This document shows positions 24,251 through 33,097 of a stretch of 38,443 nt of DNA, one piece after another. The notes under the pieces were generated by a model. That model ran no database searches and was not told the origin of the DNA. It saw only the letters and a program-made list of their open reading frames with translations. The DNA is from Opitutia bacterium (GTDB taxonomy: Bacteria > Verrucomicrobiota > Verrucomicrobiia > Opitutales > Opitutaceae), in NCBI GenBank assembly GCA_003153035.1, contig PMBT01000139.1:1-38443 (forward strand). Direction: 5' to 3'. How positions within the stretch are numbered: position 1 is the stretch's first letter; every line of letters begins with the position of its first letter. Made by a program: the position numbers and the translations under genes.

Positions 24251-25897
24251 ATGATCATAAGCCTTCCACGCACTGACGCCCCATTGCGCACTCACCGGCT
24301 GTCGACCGGATTGCTGCTGGCTGTTCTTCTGGTCCACCTGTGCGCAGCCGGCGAGCCCGCCAGTCCGTCGACCCCCGCCCCAGGTCCTGCGGCTTCCCCC
24401 GGCCAGCCAGTTTCGCCAGATAGCGGACCCGGGAAAGAGGATTCACCCGATCCGCATGAAGCGCTGATCAAACTTTTCGACCGCGCCCGGTTCACCAACG
24501 AAGCGGCGTCCCACTATTTCGTGAGCGGCCGGCCCCCACTCCAACGCGAGCCCTTCTTTTTTCCGCCGGACCCGCCGCCTTTGGGCGCGGAGCTTCGCCT
24601 GTTTCGCCCGCCCGCAACCAGGGCACCGGCCCCGGCGGAAGGGGCGGCTTTCGTGAATGAGCTGTTTTATCCTATCCTGTGCCTCAGGCTGGCCGCCGAG
24701 GATCTGCCCAAGAGACTCCAACTCGGGCTCGACGCCTACCGGACAGCCAAGACCGGATTGCAGAATGAGCTGCGCTCACGGATCGCCCGGCTCAAAGGCG
24801 CAGACGCCGGCGTGCGGCAGCAGGATCTCGCGGAGTTCTCCCCGGTGCAGACTCCCCGCATCGCCGAACTCGAAGCCACGGCGGCGCAACTGCGGTCCGA
24901 CCTCCAGCGCGGCGGGTTGTACGCGTTCTTCGCCGGGCGCGGCGATTGGAATGAATACCGCAGCTGGCGGCTCGCGGCCGGGAGCAACGAGCAGCCGCGG
25001 CCGGACACCCTCCAGATGGAATTCGAGGTTATGCGGGCGGCGGTCTGTTATCAGGACGGACTTTCTCCCGCCCAGCGACGTCTGGTGCGCGAGATCGCCA
25101 TGGAATTGCAGGCGGAGATCCGCCAGTCCGAGGCGGCCGCGCAACCCGCGCGAGACACGTCCCTGATCTTCTTCCTCCCCGAGACCGCCCGCATCCGGCT
25201 GCCCGCCGATCTTCCCGCGGACCTCGCCGCAAAGGTCGCGACATTTCTCACGGTGAAAACGGCGCTCAAGGCCGAACTGCGGGCTGCGCTCTGCAATTGG
25301 GATGCCAGGAAAAGCGAGGAACGGACTCAGGCTCTGGCGCAACTTGCGGCAAAACAGGCGCCGCGGATCGCGGCCCTCGACGAAATGGCGGAGGACATCC
25401 GCCGCGGACTGGCCGAGGTGGCGAACATGCCGGGGCCGCCGGCCCCCCCGGCGCTGCCCGCCGAACTGGAGGCACGCATCTCGACCTACCGTGGACACAA
25501 GCTCGAGCTGCTCAAAGCCCTGCACGCCATGCTGGCCTCGCCCGACTCGTCCATCCGGCCGCCGGCAAAACCAAATCGGGTGCAGGAACAGGTGGCGGCC
25601 TTTAATCGCGAGAACACCGCCCGGTTCGCCGAGCTCAAATCGGAGCGGGACGGTATTCGCGAGGCGCTCGCCCAGTCCATGCGCGCCCAAGGGACGGCGC
25701 GGGACCAGAAATCAATTAACGATCTCCTGGAGGAATTTGAAAATTCGCGCCAGCAGCAGGAAGTCTGGGACCGCTACCGGGATTACCAATCGGCGGTGCT
25801 GATGCCCGGGCTGTCACCCGAACAGCGCCGCCTCCTGTATGACGCCGCAATCGAGGAACTCGCGCTGCCGCTGCCGGGCGGAGAGGTTCCGCGCTGA
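24251..25897 (+). CDS. exported helical repeat protein of unknown function, sigma-54 controlled
   Basis: 548 residues with an N-terminal signal or anchor (STGLLLAVLLVHLCAAG, about 18-34) and a Pro/Ser/Gly-rich linker (35-66). From residue 150 it has three related helical units of about 70 residues: 150-219, 319-388 and 401-473, each with a start like LPxxLxxxLxxYxxxKxxLxxEL and an end like RIAELEAxAxxIRxxL. Two further shared pieces follow units 1 and 3: WxxYRxW/Y (232-238, 506-512) and LSPxQRRL (271-278, 521-528). So the protein is a duplicated module with one extra unit. I recognise no family. It lies between regulator and kinase, directly behind its own sigma-54 promoter, and 31 bases before the kinase gene. 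A periplasmic sensor or effector role is an inference from position. Confidence 0.8.
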   Translation: MIISLPRTDAPLRTHRLSTGLLLAVLLVHLCAAGEPASPSTPAPGPAASPGQPVSPDSGPGKEDSPDPHEALIKLFDRARFTNEAASHYFVSGRPPLQREPFFFPPDPPPLGAELRLFRPPATRAPAPAEGAAFVNELFYPILCLRLAAEDLPKRLQLGLDAYRTAKTGLQNELRSRIARLKGADAGVRQQDLAEFSPVQTPRIAELEATAAQLRSDLQRGGLYAFFAGRGDWNEYRSWRLAAGSNEQPRPDTLQMEFEVMRAAVCYQDGLSPAQRRLVREIAMELQAEIRQSEAAAQPARDTSLIFFLPETARIRLPADLPADLAAKVATFLTVKTALKAELRAALCNWDARKSEERTQALAQLAAKQAPRIAALDEMAEDIRRGLAEVANMPGPPAPPALPAELEARISTYRGHKLELLKALHAMLASPDSSIRPPAKPNRVQEQVAAFNRENTARFAELKSERDGIREALAQSMRAQGTARDQKSINDLLEEFENSRQQQEVWDRYRDYQSAVLMPGLSPEQRRLLYDAAIEELALPLPGGEVPR

Positions 25898-25928
25898 TCC
25901 CCCCGTTTCCGGACCGCCGACCGACGCC

Positions 25929-27299
25929 ATGCCCCGTTTCACCATCCGCCTCGCGACCGCCACGCTGCTGATCGGCGCAATCCTCGTGGCGATTTTCGCC
26001 TTGCTGGTGATCCGTTTCCGCGCCGATCTGCAGAGCGAGATTCATCAGAAGATCATCGAGCGGGACGCCGTTGTGCTTTATCCAATGGCGCGGCTGCAGG
26101 TCGAGGACAGCGAGGCGAGCAGAGCCGACAAAGCATCGAATCCCTACGCCCCGTTGACGGCCCTGCTGAAGAGCGCCCGACAGGAAGGGATGCTGGCCAT
26201 TGCCGTCTTCGACCCGGACGGCAGCACGATCGAAACCGTGCCGGCCACGCAGCTCTTTGTGGAGCTGGAGATGGACGACTATCTCCGCCTTCAGGGCGGC
26301 GAATCGATCACCCGGTACCATCCTGCGTTCCCGCTTGACCAATACTTCGTCGGCGTCGCCCCGGACCAACGGCAGGCGCCGGTGCTGGAAGTGCTGCTGG
26401 CGATCCGCAGCCACAGTTCCTCCGCCATCCTGGGCTTCGTGCGCTACTACATCGACGCCCGCCCGCTTTCCCACGAGCTCGCTCTTATTGATCAACGCAT
26501 TTACCGCCAGACCGCGGTCACGCTCGGCTTGGGCGCGTTGCTGGTGGCATTGGTCATGACGGCCGCCTTCTTCGGCGTCCAGCGGGCCCAGCGGGTGATC
26601 GCGGAACGAAATGAACGGCTGACGCGCGCCAATTTTGAACTCACTCTCTCGGCCAAGGCTTCCGCCCTGGGCCAGATCACGTCGCATCTCATCCATGGAT
26701 TGCAGGTTCCCATGGCGGGCCTGCGAGCAGTCGTCACGGGCCGGGAAGCGGACCAGTCGGGTCCCGATTGGGCGACCGTGGCCGGCTACACCGAGCGGAT
26801 GCAGTCACTGATCCAGGAAACGGTGGCCCTGCTCGGCGACGCCGGAGCGCACGCCAGTTATGAACTCACCGGCCAGGAGCTGGCTGCAACCATCCGCAGC
26901 CGCAACCAGCCGGCCGCTGCTGACAAGGGAGTTTTGCTCGAGGTCGGCCCGGGGTTTCCGGGCAAGCTCGACAGCCACCGCGGTAGCCTGCTCTGCCTTA
27001 TCGCCTGCAATCTGGTTCAAAATGCGATCACCGCCACCGCCCCAGGCCGCCGCGTGGCGGTCTCCCTCGACGAGAATAGCGGCGTTGTTGTGCTGAAGGT
27101 CCGGGATGAAGGATCTGGCATCCCCGATTCCGTGCGCCAGCACCTCTTCAAGCCAGGTCGAAGCAGCCGGCCGGGCGGTTCGGGACTGGGGCTCGCCCTC
27201 AGCCAATTGCTGGCACGTCAGATCGGCGCGAATCTCGTGCTGCTGTCAACCGGCCCCGACGGAACCGTCTTCAGCCTGACCCTTCCGCGGTCGGTTTAA
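25929..27299 (+). CDS. membrane sensor histidine kinase, atypical H-box
   Basis: 456 residues: TM1 (about 9-28), periplasmic sensor domain (about 30-195, with FDPDGSTIETVPAT reminiscent of CHASE/PAS-like sensors), TM2 (196-216), a linker helix, a phosphoacceptor domain and an ATPase domain. The H-box is SHLIHGLQVPM with His256 as likely acceptor, but the next residue is Gly instead of the usual Glu or Asp, and the position four after it is Val instead of Asn or Thr. The catalytic domain looks intact: N-box NLVQNAITA, G1 VRDEGSGIP, G2 GGSGLGLALS. It probably phosphorylates the sigma-54 regulator encoded upstream. It is likely co-transcribed with the repeat protein, so the regulator would raise its own kinase. 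The convergent GH gene ends 26 bases away. Confidence 0.9.
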   Translation: MPRFTIRLATATLLIGAILVAIFALLVIRFRADLQSEIHQKIIERDAVVLYPMARLQVEDSEASRADKASNPYAPLTALLKSARQEGMLAIAVFDPDGSTIETVPATQLFVELEMDDYLRLQGGESITRYHPAFPLDQYFVGVAPDQRQAPVLEVLLAIRSHSSSAILGFVRYYIDARPLSHELALIDQRIYRQTAVTLGLGALLVALVMTAAFFGVQRAQRVIAERNERLTRANFELTLSAKASALGQITSHLIHGLQVPMAGLRAVVTGREADQSGPDWATVAGYTERMQSLIQETVALLGDAGAHASYELTGQELAATIRSRNQPAAADKGVLLEVGPGFPGKLDSHRGSLLCLIACNLVQNAITATAPGRRVAVSLDENSGVVVLKVRDEGSGIPDSVRQHLFKPGRSSRPGGSGLGLALSQLLARQIGANLVLLSTGPDGTVFSLTLPRSV

Positions 27300-27325
27300 G
27301 TCGGGATGATGCAGTCGGATGCTTC

Positions 27326-30118
27326 TCAGTCGGCGGTCATCTTCATGACCTGGACCGGTCCGAGCAGTCCCGACTCCAGCAGCGGCGAGTCCTTTCTGTA
27401 GAAATTCCAGGTGACAAAAGTATACCGACCGGCCGATGGACGCGGCTGGCCTGCCGTCAACCAGGAGGGGATCTCCTTCAATGGGTGGCCCAGCGCAACC
27501 TTCTCGTCAGGCGTCGCGCCGATGCCCGTCCAGATTTCCTCGGGATTCCACACGCAGTCGTCTGGTTCCTGCTGATCGCCGATCAGCCGGTTCGGCCAGA
27601 GATTTGTCACCCGCACCTCGAGCTGGTTCTTCCCAGAAACGAGCGCGTCGGTTACCTCGACGCGGAACGGCGGCTTCCACAGAACGCCGAGATCCTTCCC
27701 GTTCAGCCGCACTTCCGCCAGGTTCTTGACCATGCCAAGGTCGAGGAACAAACGTCCTTCCCGCCTCACCCAATCGAACGCCTTCTGATAAACCGCCGAG
27801 CCGGAATAATACCGGATGCCGGGCTCATCCCGCTTGGTCCAGTCAGTGAGCGCTGCGAAATTCACCGGTCCGGGGCCGCCCCAACACGGATCGAACCGCA
27901 CGGTCCACGCGCCGCCAATCTCCTGCGCCGACGCGAATTCATCCCAGTTCTTTCCGCCCACCACTGTCGAAGCCGGCTTGCGGAAAACGACAAAGACCGA
28001 GCCGTTCGGGTCGAACTTGACTGGCAGCCTCGTGAGGTCGCCCTCGATGGTGAATGTCCGGGCGTCGCGGATCTGCCCGGTCGCCGCGTCCCACAGCTCC
28101 GGCTGCCGGCCGGCGACGCGGAATGAACAGTCGACGATTCGCGCGGTGCCTTCCTGATTGGAGACGAAGTAAACCTCGGCGGTGCCGATGCGCCGGTGAA
28201 TCCATACCAGGTTCGCTGCCCCCGCCTGGAAATCGGGTTTCATTTTCAATTCCGCGAGCACCTGCGTCACCGGCTTTCCGGAAATCACCCTGCCGGGGTC
28301 CCACAATTCTCCGGCGATGCGCCGCACTTCCTCGTCGCACGCCGGATAGTCCTGCAGGCTCGGCGAGCCTGCGGGTTTGGGACCGACGACGACCGCGCCC
28401 GCCCCGACCAGCGCGCGGACTTTGCGGGCGACAGGGGGCGTCATGGTGGCTCCATCCGGCAGAACCAACACGCGGTAACTCATGCCGCTGGGCAGCGCGA
28501 GCCGGCCGTGCTCCACTGTCATCTCCTTGAGAAACAGCTCTTCGCTGCAGTCGTCCCCATCGTACCCAGCTGGGGCCGTGCCCTCACCGAGGAAACAGAT
28601 GTCGCCGACGAACTGCCCCGCTTGTAGGAGGTACTGGCAGCGCGCAATGTAGGTCAGCCACGCGGGCGACTGGTTCCACCAGGTTTGGGTCCGGCCAAAA
28701 TGCGTGCCCCAGGGCCCCATCGTCATGCCGGGCCGGGCGTTCATCCACGGCTGATGCGCCGTCGTATGCAGGATGAGCTGGTTGACGCCCAGGCAGAACG
28801 CGCGGTCGCCCACAGCCTTCAAATCATAGGGGTCCTGCCGCCATTGCGCATATTGTGGCTGTCCGGTGAACGCTTCCGCCCCGACGATGCGTCCGCCCGA
28901 AATGTGCGCGCTGGAGGCCACCGGCTTGAGCGTTGGCCAACCCCAGGTCGACGGGCTGGCCCAGAACTCGGCCGCCACCTCGTCCGCCCGCGTCCCGCAG
29001 GTCACCGTGTCAAACGGCCCGGTGTACGGCTCGATGCTTAACCGCACGCCGGCATAGCGGTGGGTTCGCTCGGCCATGTAGCCGTAATAATTGTCGGCAA
29101 AAAGCTCGGCGATGGTCTCCTTCCAATCCCGTTGAAATCGCGCGGTCAGCTCGTCGCTGTCGACCGTCCGCTTCGTCGCCGTCACCAGCCAGGGCACGGG
29201 GTCATACCCGCGCCGCCGCCGGAACTCCTCCCGGAAGCTCGGCGACCAGTCCTGGTCACCCACCTCGTAGCTGTCGATGAAAACCTCGCGCAATGACCGG
29301 CCGGTGACCGCGCCGGCGTTCTCCAGAACTTTGGCCACGTAGCCGTCGAAATGGGCGTCGACGCCTTCGCGATCCAGCTTGTCACCCTCCAATCCGCGGG
29401 CCTCCTCTGCCGCTGGTGCGTTGGTCTTGCCCGTGGTGGTGCGGCCGAAGCGCAGGAGGACCCACCGCCCGGCGGGCGCGTCCCAGGTCAGTTCTCCACC
29501 GGCGCCCAGTCGCGCGCTCAGATCGATGATCTCCCCGTGCTTGACGGGTCCGGCCTGCTCCCGCACCGCCAGCACGGCGATGTCGCGGTAGAAGTTCCAT
29601 TTCGCATCGACCTCCGGCTGTGGCAGCACACCGCTGAACCTGGCGGGACCCTCGAAGACCTGTTCCCGCCACACCACCTTCTGCATTGATTTCTCGACGG
29701 GAATCCACGGTCCGCCGCTGGAGGACCACCCCGGACAATTGTGGAAGCCCAGCTCCAGGCCCAGGCGGTCGGCCTCGGTCGCCGCGAAGCGCATCAGGCT
29801 CCACCACTCGTCGCTGCGAAACCTGACCGATCCGTCGATCGGCAATTGCCCGACATGAAAGATGAATGCCCCGCGAAGGCCGACCTGCTTCATCGCCTCG
29901 AGATCGGCCGTAATGCCTTCCCGGCTCACGCACCCGCTCATCCAATGCCACCAGGTTTTCGCCCGGGCGGATTCTGGCGGCGACCGGAATGCCTCCGCCA
30001 GGTCCCCGGGCGCCCGCACCGGCCCCGGTGGGTTGGAGGCCGCCGCCGCATCAGCGCCCCGGGTTATGGTGGCAAGGGCCAATCCCAGCGAAATGACTGC
30101 GAGCATCGGTGTTTTCAT
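27326..30118 (-). CDS. secreted GH106-like alpha-L-rhamnosidase
   Basis: 930 residues with a signal peptide (LAVISLGLALATITRGADA). The N-terminal half has the GH106 pattern: FRSPPESARAKTWWHWMSG, REGITADLEAMKQVGLRG, EADRLGLELGFHNCPGWSS followed by SGGPW, EVFIDSYEVGDQDWSPSF, and RLSIEPYTGP. The C-terminus has a galactose-binding-like beta-sandwich (RLFLDLGMVKNLAEVRLNGK, LEVRVTNLWPNRLIGD) and closes with FVTWNFYRKDSPLLESGLLG. GH106 enzymes remove terminal alpha-L-rhamnose from pectic or other polysaccharides. It acts outside the cytoplasm. The gene stands alone, convergent with the kinase gene. The family is recognised by motif; the substrate is inferred. Confidence 0.85.
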   Translation of the reverse strand: MKTPMLAVISLGLALATITRGADAAAASNPPGPVRAPGDLAEAFRSPPESARAKTWWHWMSGCVSREGITADLEAMKQVGLRGAFIFHVGQLPIDGSVRFRSDEWWSLMRFAATEADRLGLELGFHNCPGWSSSGGPWIPVEKSMQKVVWREQVFEGPARFSGVLPQPEVDAKWNFYRDIAVLAVREQAGPVKHGEIIDLSARLGAGGELTWDAPAGRWVLLRFGRTTTGKTNAPAAEEARGLEGDKLDREGVDAHFDGYVAKVLENAGAVTGRSLREVFIDSYEVGDQDWSPSFREEFRRRRGYDPVPWLVTATKRTVDSDELTARFQRDWKETIAELFADNYYGYMAERTHRYAGVRLSIEPYTGPFDTVTCGTRADEVAAEFWASPSTWGWPTLKPVASSAHISGGRIVGAEAFTGQPQYAQWRQDPYDLKAVGDRAFCLGVNQLILHTTAHQPWMNARPGMTMGPWGTHFGRTQTWWNQSPAWLTYIARCQYLLQAGQFVGDICFLGEGTAPAGYDGDDCSEELFLKEMTVEHGRLALPSGMSYRVLVLPDGATMTPPVARKVRALVGAGAVVVGPKPAGSPSLQDYPACDEEVRRIAGELWDPGRVISGKPVTQVLAELKMKPDFQAGAANLVWIHRRIGTAEVYFVSNQEGTARIVDCSFRVAGRQPELWDAATGQIRDARTFTIEGDLTRLPVKFDPNGSVFVVFRKPASTVVGGKNWDEFASAQEIGGAWTVRFDPCWGGPGPVNFAALTDWTKRDEPGIRYYSGSAVYQKAFDWVRREGRLFLDLGMVKNLAEVRLNGKDLGVLWKPPFRVEVTDALVSGKNQLEVRVTNLWPNRLIGDQQEPDDCVWNPEEIWTGIGATPDEKVALGHPLKEIPSWLTAGQPRPSAGRYTFVTWNFYRKDSPLLESGLLGPVQVMKMTAD

Positions 30119-30140
30119 TGGGGGGCTGAACTCTGGACGA

Positions 30141-30161
30141 ACGTTTCAACGATCTGCCGCG
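30141..30161. repeat. 21-base word shared by two lipoprotein gene ends, copy 1
   Basis: The 21 bases at 30141-30161 match 32499-32519 at 20 positions. Both copies span the stop codon of a minus-strand small lipoprotein gene (minus-strand core TCGTTGAAACGT). Just inside copy 1 lies a perfect 9-bp hairpin with a 4-base loop (30169-30190). Confidence 0.6.
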
Positions 30162-30697
30162 AGCGGGGCTGGCGCAGCGCCTGCGCCAGCATGCGGCGAA
30201 ACAGTACCGGTCGTCGGCAGTGGCAGCTCGTTCGGTTCCCCGCTGAGGCCGGAAGGCACCCCATTTTCTCCCGGGAAATCCAATATATGGAGGTCTTTCT
30301 TCTTCCCCGCCGCAGCCAAGTGAATCCTGAAACCGCCACTTTCTAGCACAATTTCCCTTCGAGTGCGTTGGACGAGAAGCCAGTCTCTTCCGTTCGTCAT
30401 CGTCAGGCCCGTAAGCAACACCCGCGACTCATCAATTCTCCAACGGCCCTCTGTTTTCGTAATGGCTCCATCGTACGTCATCAAACCGAGACGGAAAGTT
30501 CTATCCGGCCGAAATTCCATTTCGATGCGGGTTATAAACTCAGAATAGGAATGCCCGCCGAAGAACACGCCTTTAAGGTCTCCGGACAATTGGTTGCCTA
30601 TCCAGTAGCCTTCGAGATTCGCGATCCTGACTGGCTGCACCGTGGCGCAACTGGCCACGCCAACCAATAGTGCTACGAGTAAAAAATAGTTCTTCAT
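30146..30697 (-). CDS. small lipoprotein of unknown function
   Basis: 183 residues. The ATG at 30697 opens a lipoprotein signal with lipobox GVASC (Cys17). The body contains LEGYWIGNQLSGD, EMEFRPDRTFRLGLMTYDG, TKTEGRWRIDESRVLLTG and REIVLESGGFRIHL, the look of a small beta-barrel of lipocalin-like type. The last 40 residues are Pro/Ala/Gly-rich and end APLAADR, encoded by the hairpin and the 21-base repeat. The frame is open upstream to 30862 but without coding character. It has the same flanking words as the lipoprotein gene at 32504. I recognise no named family. Confidence 0.65.
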   Translation of the reverse strand: MKNYFLLVALLVGVASCATVQPVRIANLEGYWIGNQLSGDLKGVFFGGHSYSEFITRIEMEFRPDRTFRLGLMTYDGAITKTEGRWRIDESRVLLTGLTMTNGRDWLLVQRTRREIVLESGGFRIHLAAAGKKKDLHILDFPGENGVPSGLSGEPNELPLPTTGTVSPHAGAGAAPAPLAADR

Positions 30698-31156
30698 TCT
30701 TACCGAACAGTGTAATATGTCGCATCCTGTGTATGCCCGTTTCTCGCATGATTCAATCCATTCGTGGCTTGTGAAAATGGCGGGGCGATTTTCTGGATGG
30801 CCCATTGCCTTGATCTCGCGCAATGATGCGGTGCGCCCTCTGTTTCCGGCCGATCGGTCCACCCGGCTTCTCTTTTCCGACTCTGCGGCCTCCGTTTCCT
30901 GTGAAAAGGCTCGGGGGGCCCCTTAATTGACTTGGCTCTTTAAAACCCTCCACGTCTTCGCGAATTCGCTCCTTCACGTGAACAAATTGTCGCCGGACCG
31001 GAGAGCTCACGCAAGGACGCGAATGTGGGAAGGGCCCGGAATGAAACCGAAATCGCCAGATCCGTTGTCTTTTCATTGGGCAAATCTCAGGACGGCGGCC
31101 GAGGCTTGCACCCGGCAACTCCTGCGAAACAATCGTTCCAACCCCTTCCTGTCGTG
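30698..31156. other. divergent intergenic region with repeat words
   Basis: 459 bases between the lipoprotein gene (-) and the hydrolase gene (+). It contains CTCTGCGGCCTCC (30881-30893), shared exactly with 33038-33050 upstream of the second lipoprotein gene, and a related periodic word CTTCGCGAATTCGCTCC near 30956. Its AT content is higher than the flanks around 30915-30950. No gene in it can be supported. Confidence 0.5.
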
Positions 31157-32338
31157 ATGCGCCATCGCCATTCCTCTCGACCGCTTTTCGCCGTCGCTTT
31201 GCTCTTCGCGGCCGCCGCCCCGCGTCTTGCGGCCGCGGAGATTCCGCCCATCGGACCAGGCCCCTACGCGGTGGGAAGCACGAACCTGGAGGTGTCGGCT
31301 CACCCGGCGTCTCCCATGGTCGACTACCTCAAGGGCAAATCGATCTCCCATCAACCGATCTACCTTGCCGATATCCTGGTTCATCCCGGCAGCGCGCTCC
31401 TCACCAAGGTGGATATTCCGGCCAATCCGGCCGTTTACGGCAGCCATGCCGGCACCAGCATGCCGCTCGTCCTTTACGCGCTCTATCCCACCTCGAGTGA
31501 GAACCGGCGCGCCGACTACAAATTTCCGTATCCGGACACGGCGGATAACGTGTTTCCCCACATGCAGAAGGCGGATGAGAAACCCATTTTCGCCGGGAAC
31601 GGCGTCCGCTACCCGCTGATCGTTTATTCCCAGGGATACGAGGGGCACGGACTGTGGGATCTCGAGCAACTTAAATTCCTGGCCGCACACGGCTACATTG
31701 TCGTTGATGTTTTCCACGGGGATGGACGCGCAAGCCTTGACGCCAACCTCGGCATCCGCCCGCTCGCCCTCAAGGCAGCCCTCGACTACATTCTCAATCA
31801 TCCCGATTTCGGCCCGGCGATTGACCCTGATCGAATCGGCGTGTCCGGCTCCAGCTTCGGCGGCTACACCATTCTCGCGGCTATGGGCGGAAAGTACCTC
31901 CAGTTGGCGGACTCCGCCGCCGACCCCCGGATAAAAGCCGGCTTTGGCTTGGTCCCATTCATGGGGGCGACGTTCGGATTCTGGCCGTTTACCACCGAGA
32001 CCTGGCCTTTCGGAAAAGACTACTCGGGGCTAAAGTCTGTGCAGATCCCATTCCTGGCGGTCTACGGGCAGAAGGACACCAACGTCTCCCCGAAAAGCGT
32101 GATGGGGGGCATCGCCCGGATTTCCGGCCCGGCCGCGGCGGTGATGCTGGACGGGGAGCAGCACCTTCTTTCGAAAAAAGTCTGGACGGACGTCTACACC
32201 TGGGAACTTCTTTTCTTCAACACCTGGCTGCGCGGGGATGCCGAAGCGCGCAAGCTGCTCTACGGCGGCACTTCGGTTCAAGGCGGCGTGAACGACCACA
32301 AGACCTATCAACACGCCGCCCGCGCTCTCCAGCGATAG
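31157..32338 (+). CDS. exported alpha/beta hydrolase, dienelactone hydrolase/PAF acetylhydrolase-like
   Basis: 393 residues. The ATG at 31157 opens a signal peptide (LFAVALLFAAAAPRLAAA). The hydrolase domain has PLIVYSQGYEGHGLWDLEQ (oxyanion region), the nucleophile elbow GVSGSSFGGY with Ser233, Asp307 in YGQKDTNVSP and His336 in DGEQHLL, which together make a full catalytic triad. It should hydrolyse an ester or related bond of an unknown substrate outside the cytoplasm. The gene stands alone, flanked on both sides by minus-strand small lipoprotein genes. The frame extends upstream to 31025 without signal-like sequence. The fold is firm; the substrate is not. Confidence 0.85.
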   Translation: MRHRHSSRPLFAVALLFAAAAPRLAAAEIPPIGPGPYAVGSTNLEVSAHPASPMVDYLKGKSISHQPIYLADILVHPGSALLTKVDIPANPAVYGSHAGTSMPLVLYALYPTSSENRRADYKFPYPDTADNVFPHMQKADEKPIFAGNGVRYPLIVYSQGYEGHGLWDLEQLKFLAAHGYIVVDVFHGDGRASLDANLGIRPLALKAALDYILNHPDFGPAIDPDRIGVSGSSFGGYTILAAMGGKYLQLADSAADPRIKAGFGLVPFMGATFGFWPFTTETWPFGKDYSGLKSVQIPFLAVYGQKDTNVSPKSVMGGIARISGPAAAVMLDGEQHLLSKKVWTDVYTWELLFFNTWLRGDAEARKLLYGGTSVQGGVNDHKTYQHAARALQR

Positions 32339-32498
32339 AGCCAGTCTCAGGATTCCTGGGTCGACGGAGAGCCGCCAACATCAGGTGCCGCGTCCGAACT
32401 CTTGGAGCCGATGGATCACGTCCGGGCAGGCAAGCGACGGACGTTGATCGCACCTCTTCGATCCGAACTGCCCACACTTCCGACTGGTCGATGGCTCG

Positions 32499-32519
32499 AC
32501 GTTTCAACGAGCTGCCGCG
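32499..32519. repeat. 21-base word shared by two lipoprotein gene ends, copy 2
   Basis: Matches 30141-30161 at 20 of 21 positions and, like that copy, spans the stop codon of a small lipoprotein gene on the minus strand. A weaker GCGCC/GGCGC hairpin lies just inside it (about 32525-32545). Confidence 0.6.
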
Positions 32520-32902
32520 CCGGGTGCGCCAACAGTAGGCGCGACCACCCCGGGCGTTGGCGGCGGGGGCTTGTTCGGCCGAGATTCCGGTTCTCTCCGA
32601 TCAGCACCGACCAGAACTCTCCAGCGACTTCGCTCCGTTGTGTATTCAAAACGGTCGCCGACAACGCGCTCGCTCTCGGGCACCCGCAGCCAACGGGCAC
32701 GCCTGAACGTCGTCGCACCTGTTGGCTGGATATAAAAATAATCAAACGCGTGCTGTGATCCGCAATAATAAGTTATGTCAGGCTGTGCCGTGAGACTATA
32801 GTGCGTAGCCTTGCGCATGAGGGTTTCTCGGTTGGCGGTGGACGTGCAACCGGAAGGGAAGAGCGCGATCAACAGCATGATGGCGGCGACGGCCGGTTTC
32901 AT
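32504..32902 (-). CDS. small lipoprotein of unknown function
   Basis: 132 residues with a lipoprotein signal from the ATG at 32902 and lipobox LFPSGC (Cys19). The body reads ATHYSLTAQPDITYYCGS, FDYFYIQPTGATTFRRARW, VVGDRFEYTTERSRWRVLVG and is followed by a proline-rich tail (NKPPPPTPGVVAP) ending APGAAAR. The body shows no similarity to the other small lipoprotein, but the tail and the sequence around the stop codon do. A paired-Cys or metal site is not evident. I recognise no family. Confidence 0.6.
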   Translation of the reverse strand: MKPAVAAIMLLIALFPSGCTSTANRETLMRKATHYSLTAQPDITYYCGSQHAFDYFYIQPTGATTFRRARWLRVPESERVVGDRFEYTTERSRWRVLVGADRREPESRPNKPPPPTPGVVAPTVGAPGAAAR

Positions 32903-33037
32903 GGCATCAGATGGGCCTAAGGGTGTGGCATGGCGCCACACGGTCACGTTACGAGGCACTCTTCCAAGCTTCAATCAAAGATCACGTCGCGCAAAAGAGG
33001 CTCAGAACGCACCTAAACGAGGCCGACGCTCCGCGAG

Positions 33038-33050
33038 CTCTGCGGCCTCC
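33038..33050. repeat. 13-base word shared upstream of both small lipoprotein genes
   Basis: CTCTGCGGCCTCC occurs here and at 30881-30893, in both cases 135-185 bases upstream of a minus-strand small lipoprotein gene and in the same orientation. Nearby bases (TTTT, ACAGGA) are also shared. One 13-base match alone could be chance in GC-rich DNA; the shared position makes it notable. Confidence 0.4.
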
Positions 33051-33097
33051 TGTAAAATGGACTGGTTCTAAAGCGGTTGCGGCAGGGAACATCCGGA

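Noticed and set aside
25929-27299. PEP-CTERM (PrsK/PrsR) regulation for the kinase and sigma-54 regulator
   Set aside because: Those systems also pair a kinase with a sigma-54 activator, but I see no PEP-CTERM sorting signal, exosortase or exopolysaccharide genes here, and the promoters point to the Ton operon.
30141-32519. Integron attC sites at the ends of the two small lipoprotein genes
   Set aside because: The shared word contains GTTGAAAC, which is close to the core-site form GTTRRRY but does not fit it, and I cannot find the paired R'/R'' and L boxes. No integrase gene is present. I kept only the shared-word observation.
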